Made by a program: the position numbers and the translations under genes. 64,000 bases of DNA from Algoriphagus aquimarinus (lineage in GTDB: Bacteria > Bacteroidota > Bacteroidia > Cytophagales > Cyclobacteriaceae), in contig NZ_VORW01000006.1 in assembly GCF_007997215.1 (NCBI RefSeq), positions 62,001-126,000 of the forward strand, in the 5' to 3' direction. This document shows, one piece after another, positions 45,307 through 54,129 of the stretch. The notes beneath the pieces were generated by a model that had not been told where the DNA came from, made no database searches, and saw only the letters and a list, made by a program, of their open reading frames with translations. Position 1 is the stretch's first letter; every line of letters begins with the position of its first letter.

Positions 45307-45426
45307 CTTCGGAGCACTTCACTGTCAACTAAGCAGAAACTTTGATAGAAACACAATGCTTAATAAACCAGGACAACCTCCATTGCGGCAAACGGCTGTT
45401 GTGTATTGTTTTACTCCTTTAATGAT

Positions 45427-48400
45427 CTATTTTTTTAGCAACAAATTATTTACCGTATCCCATTCTTCCTTAAGTTCTGTAAGTAGAACCTCCAAGTTAT
45501 CAAAGGAATTATCTATGATAGCATTTTCCATTTTTCCTGCAATATCAGCTAATATACTACAACGCATAGAAAGAGAAATTCCCTTAATTGAATGAGCAAT
45601 TGCCTCGATATTAGCTAAATCTATTTCATTGCAAGCCAGTTCGAGCTTGTCTATCTTAATCGGCATATCAGTAATTAACATCGATATTAAATTTTGGGCC
45701 ATCTCCATGTCATTTCCTATAATACCTGCTAGTTCGCTAAATCCAAAATGAATTTCATTTTTAGCATCTATATTTTGCAAATCAGCATTGACCTTTTTTC
45801 CTTGCTGAAAGAATTTATTCAATACTGTTTGTATTTTCGCGTATTCTAATGGCTTAGTTAAAAAATCATCCATTCCTGCGGCAAGACACTTCTCTTTTTC
45901 CTCCTTTAATGCGCCTGCCGTAAGGGCAATGATGGGAAGGTGATTACTCTTATTGACTTCCAACGCCCTGATTTTTTTGGTAACTTCAATGCCGTCAAGT
46001 TCGGGCATGTGTACATCCATAAAGATTAAGTCAGGAGAAATGCTTTTGTATTGCTCAATAGCTTCTAGGCCATTTCTTGCTTCATAAACTTCGCTATTGG
46101 GCATCAGTTGTGAAAGGATGGTTTTGCTCAGCACCATGTTCAAGGGATTATCTTCTGCGATAAGGATTTTTATTTTTTCACTTGTTTCACTCAGATTAAC
46201 TGCTTGTTCAGTTTCTTTCTGTGGGATGGTTTCTGTTGGTTGATCGAGATGAGAGAGGTAGGTAAATAAATCTTGACTCTTTACGGGTTTATTCAAACGG
46301 AAACGAATTCCTAACCCCTTACTTTTTTGATTCAATTCTGTGTTATCTAATAAGGAATCAAGTAAAATGATGGGTTGCTTTTCGGTACTTAGTTTCAATT
46401 TATCCTTCATTAAACGGATAGTCTCGATACCATTGAAATAGGGCATATCATAATCGCAGATAATCACATCATAAGGTTGAGAACTTTCCAGTTTCTTCAG
46501 TGCCTCAAATCCATTATTGCAGGAGTCCGATTCTATATGCCACTGCTTGAGCATCTGTTCCAGAATTAGTCGATTATTGTCATTATCATCAATAATCAAA
46601 CAGCGTTTTACGCCTGTAATCTTTGTGGTATCTAGTTTTTCTCCTTCCTCAAAATGCGTGATGATGTCAAAATAGAAAGTAGTGCCAACATCAGGAGTGC
46701 TATCTATGTTGATTTTGCTTCCCATTTTTTCTGTAATCATTTGCGAAATGACAAGCCCTAAACCGGTGCCTCCAAATTTACGTGTGGTGGAACTATCGGC
46801 TTGAGAAAATGATTTGAAAAGTTTTGCTTTTTGCTCTTCAGTGATACCTATGCCTGTATCTCGTACAGAAATTGAAAGTTTACCTTGTTTGCTGTCAAGT
46901 GCCTGATAGACTACTTTTAGTGCTACTTCGCCCTTTTGAGTAAACTTTATTGCATTGCTTAAAAGATTTGCTAAAATCTGTTTAGTGCGAATAGAGTCAA
47001 GATGGGCAAAACGAGGCATAGCAGGGTCGATATCCAATAATAATTCAAGCTCTTTGTCTGCTGCAGAGAATTTTACAATATCGATGCTGTTTTCTAACAG
47101 CTCCACCATATCGGTTTTCATTACCTCAAACTCCAACATTCCTGCCTCAATCTTAGAAAAATCAAGAATATCATTGATAATGCCTAAGAGTGTATGACCT
47201 GATACATTGGCACTATTTGCATATTGCTGCTGAATAGGGTTTAGTGGAGTTTTTGTAAGTAACTCCGTAAAGCCAATCACCCCATTGAGCGGCGTACGGA
47301 TTTCGTGGCTCATATTAGCAAGAAACTCTGATTTTGCTTTGCTGGCGGCTTCTGCTTGTTTTTTGGATAGCCTTAGTTCATTTTCAGCAAGCTTACGTTC
47401 AGTGATTTCCAGCACGGCACCTATCAGGCCGATCACTTCGCCTGTTTCGGATTTGAGCGGAAAATAGTTACCGATCCAATCGCACTCATGGTCAGGGTCT
47501 CTGGATGTCTTGCCATGAATCTCGACATTCAGCACAGGCTCCCCTTTCTCAAAGATCGGGCGATACATTTCTTTCAAGAAACCGGCTAGGTCGGGCGCGA
47601 TCTCGTCTAGAGTTTTGCCAAAGTGATGTGCTACGGAATAGCCGTTGATCTCCGCCATGCGCTCGTTGATGCGCAGGAAACGATACTCACGATCAAAGAT
47701 GAATAGCCCAATTGGCGAGTAGGTGTAGATTTGATCGATCTCGCGCAATTGCGCGCGCACTTCCGCCTCGCTCTGGCGCAGCGCCTCTTCGGCTTGTTTG
47801 CGCTCGGTAATATTGGTATGCGTACCTACTACTCTATATGCTTCTCCTTTTTCATTTCGCTCTACAACTTTTGCTTTGTTCAGTATCCACAAATAGTCGC
47901 CTGCTTTGTTTCTAAATCTGTATTCGTGGCTGAATGAGTCGCCATTTTTAGACGTCTGGGTTACTTTATTGATTGCTGCAAAAACCCATTCAGCATCATC
48001 GGGGTGTAATCTATCAGACCATTCACTAGCTAAGAAGCCAAGCTCGCCTACCTCATAACCAAGCATTTCTATCCATGCTTTCGAAAAAACTGTGACGCCA
48101 TTAGAGGGAGTCCAATCCCAAATGCCATCACCAGAAGCGTCCAAAGCATAATTTAGACGCTTTGTTAATGCTTCTTTTTCAATTTCTATTTTTTTTCTTT
48201 CTGTAATATCCTGCCTGATTGAAATGTACTGTCTGATTTTTCCACTATGGTCTTTAACGGGGTTTATAACAGACGCTACCCAATATTCACTGCCATCTTT
48301 CGCTCGGTTTTTAATTTCTCCTCTCCATATTTCTCCTTTAGCGATGGTTTGCCACATACCAAGCCAAAACTCTTTATCATGGTAGCCTGAATTGATAATG

Positions 48401-49377
48401 CGATGGTTTTGTCCAACTAACTCAGCCTTTGTGTAGCCAGATAGTTCACAAAACAGCCTGTTTATTTCTATGATAGTTCCCTTTTCGTCAGTAATGGAAA
48501 TCAAAGAACTCTCATTAATATTACTGGTTAAATCACGTATTTTTCTTTCTTTTTCTTTGAGTGCTTCTTCTATCTGCTTTCGTTCAGTAATATCTTGTGC
48601 TACCCCCCTTAAGCCAATGATATTTTTATTTTCATCAAATACAGCTTCTCCGCGCACCCACATCCATCCGCGGCTTCCATCATTCCGAATGGTTGTAAGT
48701 TCTAATTCGTAAGGAATGCCTTGCTCTCTGCTAAGGGCTACAGAAGACGTTAAAACCTCCCAGCTTTCCGGAGTGAACATCTTCATCTGCTCTGGGTATG
48801 GGGGCGGAGGAAGTGTAGGGTCAAAGCCATACATTTTGTAAAGTTCCTCTGTCCAGACCACCTCATTAGTTTTTAAATCAAGCTCCCAGCTACCTATTTT
48901 GGCAATTTGCTGGGCGTTGCGAAGTATAGCAGTATTCCTCTGAAGCAGTAATTCTTTGTTTTTACTGTCTGTAATTTCTTGATGAGCCCCTAACATTCTT
49001 AGCGGTTTGCCATGCTTATCCCTGATCGCCAAACCACGGCATCTAATCCAGACGGTAGATCCCTTTTTATGAGTATATCGTACCGTTTGATCGTACGGAT
49101 GATCCGGGTTTTCACAATGCTTGATAAAGTTATCTGTGGCAAGTTTTAAATCCTCAGGGTGGATAATATCTTGCCAGGCTGATGCTTTATGTGGCATTTC
49201 TCGGTGGTCGTACCCTAAAACAGACCAAAATTTAGGATTCATCCATTCTTCTTCGGGCTGCTCCAAATCCCAATACCACAAGCCATCTAGAGAAGACTCT
49301 TGAATAAAATCAAAAATTGACTCATCGGTTTTGATAAGCTCGTAGAGTTCTTCTTTTAGATAATTCGTATTTTTCAT
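45427..49377 (-). CDS. hybrid sensor histidine kinase: five PAS, HisKA, HATPase, two REC, HPt
   Basis: 1316 residues, no clear membrane helix. Five PAS/PAC units span ~20-660, then a linker [20 protein letters not shown], HisKA (phospho-His in [19 protein letters not shown], ~690), HATPase ([35 protein letters not shown]), REC1 ([20 protein letters not shown]), REC2 ([19 protein letters not shown], with TKPLEYAKI) and a C-terminal HPt with His in EAIAHSIKG (~1270). The fifth PAS (residues ~521-660) is encoded by markedly GC-richer DNA (47397-47815) than the rest, suggesting domain acquisition by recombination. An ArcB/BarA-type phosphorelay is expected; no regulator gene is adjacent. A ~108-base repeat lies just upstream. 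Confidence 0.93.
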   Translation of the reverse strand: MKNTNYLKEELYELIKTDESIFDFIQESSLDGLWYWDLEQPEEEWMNPKFWSVLGYDHREMPHKASAWQDIIHPEDLKLATDNFIKHCENPDHPYDQTVRYTHKKGSTVWIRCRGLAIRDKHGKPLRMLGAHQEITDSKNKELLLQRNTAILRNAQQIAKIGSWELDLKTNEVVWTEELYKMYGFDPTLPPPPYPEQMKMFTPESWEVLTSSVALSREQGIPYELELTTIRNDGSRGWMWVRGEAVFDENKNIIGLRGVAQDITERKQIEEALKEKERKIRDLTSNINESSLISITDEKGTIIEINRLFCELSGYTKAELVGQNHRIINSGYHDKEFWLGMWQTIAKGEIWRGEIKNRAKDGSEYWVASVINPVKDHSGKIRQYISIRQDITERKKIEIEKEALTKRLNYALDASGDGIWDWTPSNGVTVFSKAWIEMLGYEVGELGFLASEWSDRLHPDDAEWVFAAINKVTQTSKNGDSFSHEYRFRNKAGDYLWILNKAKVVERNEKGEAYRVVGTHTNITERKQAEEALRQSEAEVRAQLREIDQIYTYSPIGLFIFDREYRFLRINERMAEINGYSVAHHFGKTLDEIAPDLAGFLKEMYRPIFEKGEPVLNVEIHGKTSRDPDHECDWIGNYFPLKSETGEVIGLIGAVLEITERKLAENELRLSKKQAEAASKAKSEFLANMSHEIRTPLNGVIGFTELLTKTPLNPIQQQYANSANVSGHTLLGIINDILDFSKIEAGMLEFEVMKTDMVELLENSIDIVKFSAADKELELLLDIDPAMPRFAHLDSIRTKQILANLLSNAIKFTQKGEVALKVVYQALDSKQGKLSISVRDTGIGITEEQKAKLFKSFSQADSSTTRKFGGTGLGLVISQMITEKMGSKINIDSTPDVGTTFYFDIITHFEEGEKLDTTKITGVKRCLIIDDNDNNRLILEQMLKQWHIESDSCNNGFEALKKLESSQPYDVIICDYDMPYFNGIETIRLMKDKLKLSTEKQPIILLDSLLDNTELNQKSKGLGIRFRLNKPVKSQDLFTYLSHLDQPTETIPQKETEQAVNLSETSEKIKILIAEDNPLNMVLSKTILSQLMPNSEVYEARNGLEAIEQYKSISPDLIFMDVHMPELDGIEVTKKIRALEVNKSNHLPIIALTAGALKEEKEKCLAAGMDDFLTKPLEYAKIQTVLNKFFQQGKKVNADLQNIDAKNEIHFGFSELAGIIGNDMEMAQNLISMLITDMPIKIDKLELACNEIDLANIEAIAHSIKGISLSMRCSILADIAGKMENAIIDNSFDNLEVLLTELKEEWDTVNNLLLKK

Positions 49378-49414
49378 GTGGATCTACATTATTGTAATTT
49401 TACACAAAACTTAC

Positions 49415-49522
49415 TTGTATATACGCAACTTGCTCTACCCTATTGCGTCTATATCGCGATTGTCCACAGGGCTTCTGGGGTGTGCTGTGACTAAATTAAG
49501 AATTTCGTCGATCCCGTCAAGT
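49415..49522. repeat. ~108-base repeat upstream of the hybrid kinase, copy 1
   Basis: It starts 38 bases 5' of the kinase ATG and aligns with 53798-53906, which starts 22 bases 5' of the DUF3291 ATG. Shared strings in order are TTGTATATACG, ATTGTCCAC, GGGGTGTGCTGTG, AAATTAAGAA and TCGATCCC. Both copies have the same orientation relative to their genes. Confidence 0.6.
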
Positions 49523-49565
49523 GATTATTGCTAATAAGTGCTGTAAGACCAATTGCAAATTGGTT

Positions 49566-49690
49566 AGGATAGTAAAGCGTAGTTACTCCCGACTACTGTA
49601 CGGGACTAAGCTTAGGCACAACATCGATCTGACTACACCCAGACGGGGGACTACACCCAGTCCCAAGAACTATCTGACTACACCCAGACA
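49566..49690. repeat. composite REP-like element
   Basis: TTACTCCCGACTACTGTACG (TCCCG/CGGGA stem) is followed by ATCGATCTGACTACACCCAG, then ACTACACCCAGTCCCAAGAA and a second TATCTGACTACACCCAGAC. It ends 47 bases 3' of the acyltransferase stop. Confidence 0.65.
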
Positions 49691-49736
49691 TGTAAGTATT
49701 CTGGATTTATCAGGACTAGATTTTTGAGCTTTGATT

Positions 49737-50840
49737 TTAGACTTTAATAAACGTTTTGTTTTTGTACATATACCATAGCAACAAATAGAGGAGAGCAAAA
49801 CCTCCTGTTGCGGTGATCATTCCATAATAGGCTCCTACATATTGCTCCAATCCAAAAAGTAAGAAATCTGCGATCCTAGAGAAATTAAAGACGTGAGAAA
49901 GAACATACGCTGCGATTGCATTCATACCAATTACTTTGAAAGGAAATGCCCACTTTACTTTTCCTTTTACATCAATAATCCAATAGAACAAAGCCAGTAA
50001 AATATAACAAACTCCAGATGATGCCAGTACAAATGAACTGGTCCATATTTTCTTCACAATAGGATGCCATATTCCCCAAATCAATCCTAGTCCCAATGCA
50101 GCTATGCCGGCAATAAATAAATATAAGGCAACTTTTTCTCGGGGTAGTTTTGATTTAATTAATTCTCCTGCAAAGACTCCAGACAAGGTTGTTGCTGTAA
50201 ATCCTAATCCGGTAAGAAACCAAGTATACTGAAGGCCGTCGTCAAATTTTCCAAAAACCAACTGATCAAAGTACAAAGCATAATTACGATCTGGTAGCAG
50301 CACACTTTTTCCAACACCTGGAACATTGGGGATCGTTAAAATCAAGGCATATGCAATAAGACAAGCGGCGAAAATAAAATAGAGCCATTTTTTATCCAAG
50401 TTGATATATGCTACACATGAAAAAAAGTATCCAACGGCAATTGCCTGCAAAGTATTGCTGAAAACATGAAACTGAGAAGCATCTAAATCCAATAGATTAC
50501 CCTGAACAATCCATCCGAGAATAAATAGGATGACAAAGCGCTTGATAAGTTTGCCGTAAATCGAAGTCTTCGAGGTGTTTTCCTGAATCCTTTTGGACAA
50601 TGAAAATGGAATTACTGCTCCCACAACAAACAAGAATAGAGGCATTATAATGTCATAGAATGTAGAACCAAACCATTCAGGATGATCAAATTGCATTGCT
50701 AAAGATTCAGTGAAAGAAGTGCCTGCTCCTTGATTTAACCTGATAAAAAATCGATCTGCAAAAATTATTAGCAGCATATCAAAACCTCTCAAAGCGTCAA
50801 TTGAAAGTATCCGATTTGGCATGACTAAGTTTTCATTCAT
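49737..50840 (-). CDS. membrane acyltransferase-like protein (DUF5009/HGSNAT family)
   Basis: 367 residues with about ten membrane helices. The N-terminal RILSIDALRGFDMLLIIFADR and the HPEWFGSTFYDIIMPLFLFVVGAVIPFSL region are diagnostic for the heparan-alpha-glucosaminide N-acetyltransferase-like/NagX family (DUF5009). Conserved His and Arg in these segments are likely catalytic. WFLTGLGFTATTLSGVFAGEL and MNAIAAYVLSHVFNFSRIADF complete the pattern. It may move acetyl groups across the membrane onto amino sugars. No linked glycan genes are nearby. The next ~200 bases upstream contain a fossil gene fragment. Confidence 0.88.
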   Translation of the reverse strand: MNENLVMPNRILSIDALRGFDMLLIIFADRFFIRLNQGAGTSFTESLAMQFDHPEWFGSTFYDIIMPLFLFVVGAVIPFSLSKRIQENTSKTSIYGKLIKRFVILFILGWIVQGNLLDLDASQFHVFSNTLQAIAVGYFFSCVAYINLDKKWLYFIFAACLIAYALILTIPNVPGVGKSVLLPDRNYALYFDQLVFGKFDDGLQYTWFLTGLGFTATTLSGVFAGELIKSKLPREKVALYLFIAGIAALGLGLIWGIWHPIVKKIWTSSFVLASSGVCYILLALFYWIIDVKGKVKWAFPFKVIGMNAIAAYVLSHVFNFSRIADFLLFGLEQYVGAYYGMITATGGFALLYLLLWYMYKNKTFIKV

Positions 50841-50866
50841 AAAAATTTGGGTTAATTGGTTTTGAC

Positions 50867-51049
50867 TTAATTTAATCTATAAGTTGTCCATAATCTGTTA
50901 AAATACGGTCCAATTACTTCTCTTCCAAGATTTGGTTTATAAGTGGCATTGATAATTTCCTCTGTGATTCCATCGCTGAAATACTCATTCTCAACATTGG
51001 AGCTCATATTCACGAATGGGAGCATAGCTATGGTTTTGTCTTTCAAGGT
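50867..51049 (-). pseudogene. fossil with TolB-like (adenylate-cyclase-associated) motif
   Basis: The minus strand gives a 60-codon open stretch with no start codon. It begins TLKDKTIAMLPFVNMSSN, continues VENEYFSDGITEEIINA, then changes to TYKPNLGREVIGPYFNRLW, ending TTYRLN and TAA. LPF-x-N-M-S and YFSDGITEEI are hallmarks of the TolB-like domain found in TPR and adenylate-cyclase-type regulators. A TAA lies directly before it. It seems to be a chimaera of two truncated coding sequences. Confidence 0.6.
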
Positions 51050-51103
51050 TATTTACTCTCATTTTAGCCCTCATTAGGTATAGCTGTTATTGCAGCCAAT
51101 TTT

Positions 51104-52285
51104 TCATTTAAAAGGGTTACTCCATTTAATTTCTGTACTTATACTGTTGTCTGTTAATGTTTTAAGAAATGCAACTAAAGCTGCTTTTTCAGTCTCGCTT
51201 AAATTCAATTGAACAGGGTTGCCGTTTGCATCTGTTAGCGCAGGTGAAAGAGTGGGATGAGCTTGAATTCCGCTATTGTAATGTTCCACCACCTCTTCTA
51301 AAGTAGCAAATCTACCATCGTGCATATAAGGTGCTGTTAATTCTATATTTCGTAAGCTCGTGGTTTTAAAGCGACCCACAAAAATCGGGTTTGTAAACAC
51401 ATCTCCTGCGCCTAGATCAGTAGTGGAAGTAGCGTCAAGTCCATTGTTTTGAGGTCCAGGATTGGCACTCACAAATGCTTCAGTAGTATGACAACCAAAA
51501 CAAGCGCCACCACCATTAGGAATAGTTTGAAAGAATATGTTTTTCCCTAAATTTTCGGCTGAGGTAAAGTTTGGGAAATTGGCACCTGGTGAAGCGGAAG
51601 AAGCTCTTCCATCATCATATTTGCTGGAGTAACTTACAATACTGCGTACAAACTGTGCCAATGCTTTGGATATTTTATCTGAGGTAATTTCTTGAGAACC
51701 AAATGCCTTCTGAAACAACTCAGGATAATAAGATTGCTCTTGCACTTTACTGACCACTTGATCTAAAGTCATCCCCATCTCTACGGCATCTTGAAAAGGC
51801 ATCAATACTTGTTCTTCTAAAGTGGCGGCCCTTTCATCCCAAAAAAAACGTCCCCGTTGATAGAAACGAGCATTAATTAGCGTCATGGAATGCCTTCCCG
51901 TTCTACCTCCTTCAAACCCAAGACTCAACGTAGCATCATCTGAGAATCCTTTATCCTGTTTATGGCAAGAAGCACAAGCAATTGTTCCGTTTGCGCTTAA
52001 TTTTTTATCATAAAATAAAACTCTCCCAAGCGTTGCTCCATCATTAGTTATTAGGTTGTTTGATGGTGTATTATCTAATCTGTTAATGGAAGTTGGTAAA
52101 GGTTGTCCCGGAACATTGCTGGTAAAATGACTAGGCAAATTGAGACTTGTATAGTCAAAAGACGTTTCGGGTAAGTTTAAAACACTTTCTTCAATAGGGT
52201 TATAGTCTTCATCTTTACTACATGAAAAAATGGTCACAATCAAAAAAATAAATGCACTAGTAATGATTGAATTATTTCTGTTCAT
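51104..52285 (-). CDS. MauG/CcpA-type dihaem cytochrome c peroxidase lipoprotein
   Basis: 393 residues. The signal MNRNNSIITSAFIFLIVTIF ends with the lipobox FSC at ~22. The haem-binding motifs are CASCH (~105) with DKGFSDDATLSLGFEGGRTGRHSM around it, and CFGCH (~260). The C-terminal TTSLRNIELTAPYMHDGRF and TLEEVVEHYNSG are conserved in this family (the Met/His ligand region). Bacterial dihaem peroxidases reduce H2O2 in the periplasm with electrons from small cytochromes; MauG-like members oxidise proteins. Length and both hemes are complete. It is monocistronic. Confidence 0.92.
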   Translation of the reverse strand: MNRNNSIITSAFIFLIVTIFSCSKDEDYNPIEESVLNLPETSFDYTSLNLPSHFTSNVPGQPLPTSINRLDNTPSNNLITNDGATLGRVLFYDKKLSANGTIACASCHKQDKGFSDDATLSLGFEGGRTGRHSMTLINARFYQRGRFFWDERAATLEEQVLMPFQDAVEMGMTLDQVVSKVQEQSYYPELFQKAFGSQEITSDKISKALAQFVRSIVSYSSKYDDGRASSASPGANFPNFTSAENLGKNIFFQTIPNGGGACFGCHTTEAFVSANPGPQNNGLDATSTTDLGAGDVFTNPIFVGRFKTTSLRNIELTAPYMHDGRFATLEEVVEHYNSGIQAHPTLSPALTDANGNPVQLNLSETEKAALVAFLKTLTDNSISTEIKWSNPFK

Positions 52286-52386
52286 ATCCAGGGAAGTTTA
52301 TAGCAGATTATACCCTGTTAGACTGTTGAATTTTAAAAGGTTTAAATTGACTCAGCGCTGATTCTACAGACACGTGGAGCATCCGT

Positions 52387-52478
52387 ATTCTAGTGCCTTG
52401 GGCCAGCATGTAGGGCAGGCAAACTACACCCAGTCCCAAGAACGATGTTACTACACACAGACGGGGACTACGCCTAGA
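52387..52478. repeat. composite REP-like element
   Basis: GTGCCTTGGGCCAGC and GTAGGGCAGGCAAACTACAC precede CCAGTCCCAAGAACGATGTT and ACTACACACAGACGGGG. It ends 66 bases 3' of the cupin gene stop. Confidence 0.6.
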
Positions 52479-52543
52479 TATACAATCTGAGTATACTGAG
52501 AAGGAGAAATATGTCTAATATCAGGATATTGTGACTATTGGGT

Positions 52544-52987
52544 TCATCTGTCCACAAAATGAAAGTCAGGTGGTCCATCCCTCTTTACTAAAATAATCGC
52601 ATCTCCCGTTTCTGGTATGTCCCAGTAATGAGGCATTCCACCCGGAATGACAATAAAAGCACCCGGCTCTAGGTCAAATACCTCCGTTCCAAGTTTAATA
52701 GTCACTTCACCGCTAATCAGAACAACATACTCATCGTGAGTATGCCAATGCTCGTCAAAAAAACCTCCTGCAGGAAACCGTGCATAATAGCTAACTCCAC
52801 CTGTATTAGGGTTTGTTGATTGCAATGCTGTCCGTGTTCCTGCGGGAGCTATACTTCCGTCACCTGGTTCTCCCCATTGTACATCTTTAAGATTAATAGC
52901 CCGTAAATCTGGTGGGTTTTTTTTTGTTGCACAACCTAAAAAGATAAATAGGAATATATAGAGGAAAAGTAATCGAATCATTGTCAT
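52544..52987 (-). CDS. cupin-domain lipoprotein
   Basis: 147 residues. The hydrophobic signal with LGC at ~19 marks a lipoprotein. The single cupin domain has motif 1 FDEHWHTHDEYVVLISGEV (three metal-binding His and Glu) and motif 2 EPGAFIVIPGGMPHYWDI. The core PxGxFFDEHWHTHDE spacing fits metal-binding cupins. This could be a periplasmic sensor-like or dioxygenase-type cupin; no substrate is suggested. A single-gene unit with REP-like repeats on its 3' side. Confidence 0.85.
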   Translation of the reverse strand: MTMIRLLFLYIFLFIFLGCATKKNPPDLRAINLKDVQWGEPGDGSIAPAGTRTALQSTNPNTGGVSYYARFPAGGFFDEHWHTHDEYVVLISGEVTIKLGTEVFDLEPGAFIVIPGGMPHYWDIPETGDAIILVKRDGPPDFHFVDR

Positions 52988-53354
52988 ATTGGCTGGTATT
53001 TATAGTAGTTCTGGTTCCTTTGATTTTTTCATAAAGCATTACTGGTAAAGGTTAGTATATGAAAAGTAGATGATTTCTAAGCACCAAATTTTCAGATTTT
53101 GACACGAGCTAAAAACCTTGATTTTATTATAATTTCGCCTAGTTTTTAAATTACCTTTAATATAATCAGGTTCGTTTTAATTATTGAACCAAAAAGAAGA
53201 TATCATGGACAGCGAAGTCTCTCCTAAGTTATTTTTATTGGTTTGGATATGCACTAGCACTAGTGGAGTAGGACAAGGTGTTTAGAAATGATTTGTCTAA
53301 GTCGAGCAGATTAAAAATTATCTTCGTTAAAATGAGAATTGCAAATTCTATTTG
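52988..53354. other. intergenic region without recognised gene
   Basis: AT-rich, with a short inverted repeat GGTTC...GAACC near 53170-53190 and a degenerate GGAGTAGGACAAGGTGTTTAG remnant near 53262-53284 that resembles part of the composite REP-like elements. Presumably contains the cupin-gene promoter. Confidence 0.4.
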
Positions 53355-53420
53355 ATAGTAAGGTGTAGTTACAAACGACACCCAGTCCCAAGAACGATCT
53401 GACTACACCCAGACGGGGGA
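53355..53420. repeat. REP-like element
   Basis: GTAAGGTGTAGTTACAAACG, CACCCAGTCCCAAGAACGAT and CTGACTACACCCAGACGGGG form an almost full-length copy. It ends 24 bases 3' of the DUF3291 stop. Confidence 0.7.
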
Positions 53421-53443
53421 TGGCGACTCGACAAGCAACAGAT

Positions 53444-53776
53444 TTAATATTTGAAAACCTTACCACTTTCTAAAAGTATTATTGGTTCTTCCCAATTGGG
53501 AAGTGCTGTTGTGTCAATATTTATCGTCTTAATCTCCTTAGCAATTTGACTACTTACCTTCATGGCTTCTAAGTGTGCTCCACTTTTGGCGAATTCTTTT
53601 AGTTCGGCTTCATTATTCCATAAGGTCATAGTATAATGTTTCGTCCAAATACCTTTTTTCTTAAAATCTTTACAGTTCGTAGCTTTCAGTTGTTTAATGA
53701 TTCTAAATGCTTTAGAGGACAGTGCAAAGAACGTGAGAGGTCCTTTTAATTCGATAGAGGTAATTGTTGCTTTCAT
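53444..53776 (-). CDS. DUF3291 (dimeric alpha/beta-barrel-like) protein
   Basis: 110 residues. MKATITSIELKGPLTFFALS, then IIKQLKATNCKDFKKKG, TKHYTMTLWNNEAELKEFAKSGAHLEAMKVSSQIAKEI (split: TMTLWNNEAELKEF, SGAHLEAM) matches the DUF3291 pattern. This is a dimeric antibiotic-biosynthesis-monooxygenase-like fold with a conserved SGAH motif. No cofactor residues are clear and function is unknown. A cytoplasmic protein is expected. The immediate upstream region is a repeat shared with the hybrid-kinase upstream region. Confidence 0.8.
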   Translation of the reverse strand: MKATITSIELKGPLTFFALSSKAFRIIKQLKATNCKDFKKKGIWTKHYTMTLWNNEAELKEFAKSGAHLEAMKVSSQIAKEIKTINIDTTALPNWEEPIILLESGKVFKY

Positions 53777-53797
53777 TTTTTTGTTGTTGCTAAAGGT

Positions 53798-53906
53798 TTG
53801 TATATACGAAACTTTCTCGACCTTATCGGGTCAATATTGCTATTGTCCACAAGACTTCGGGGGTGTGCTGTGTTCAAATTAAGAAATCTATCGATCCCTT
53901 CCAGTG
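53798..53906. repeat. ~108-base repeat upstream of DUF3291, copy 2
   Basis: Second copy of the repeat described at 49415-49522; roughly 75-80% identical by eye and in the same position relative to a minus-strand start codon. Confidence 0.6.
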
Positions 53907-53969
53907 GGTTTGAAATATTTTTATTGGAAATAGAAAGGGGAAACCAGTCTCCTGACCAGCATTAACGCT

Positions 53970-53999
53970 CAAAAAAAATCCCTCAGATGGTACCAAGGG
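53970..53999 (-). terminator. terminator-like hairpin, relative of 45277-45306
   Basis: A8 then TCCCTC...AAGGGA (5-base stem) gives a minus-strand hairpin and T-run. The preceding CAGCATTAACGCTC resembles CATCATTAACTCTC before the 45277 element, so both are members of a small repeat family. Confidence 0.4.
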
Positions 54000-54053
54000 A
54001 TCTGAGCAAATTTCTAAGAAAAAGTACTCTTTAAAGAGTCGTTGTTAATCTTA

Positions 54054-54101
54054 AAAAAAGAGATAAAGCTAATCGGGTAAACGAAATTCCCGATTAGCTT
54101 T
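54054..54101 (-). terminator. strong minus-strand terminator
   Basis: AAAGCTAATCGGG at 54065-54077 and CCCGATTAGCTTT at 54089-54101 form a perfect 13-base stem. On the minus strand it is followed by ATCTCTTTTTTT. It ends the transcript of the 54130-55929 gene. Confidence 0.8.
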
Positions 54102-54129
54102 AGTTGATTACAGAGTAGTTATCCTTTTT

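Noticed and set aside
49521-49727. Plus-strand ORF with Thr/Arg/Tyr-rich repeats
   Set aside because: It is a translation of the REP-like repeats (TTPRRG units), not a gene.
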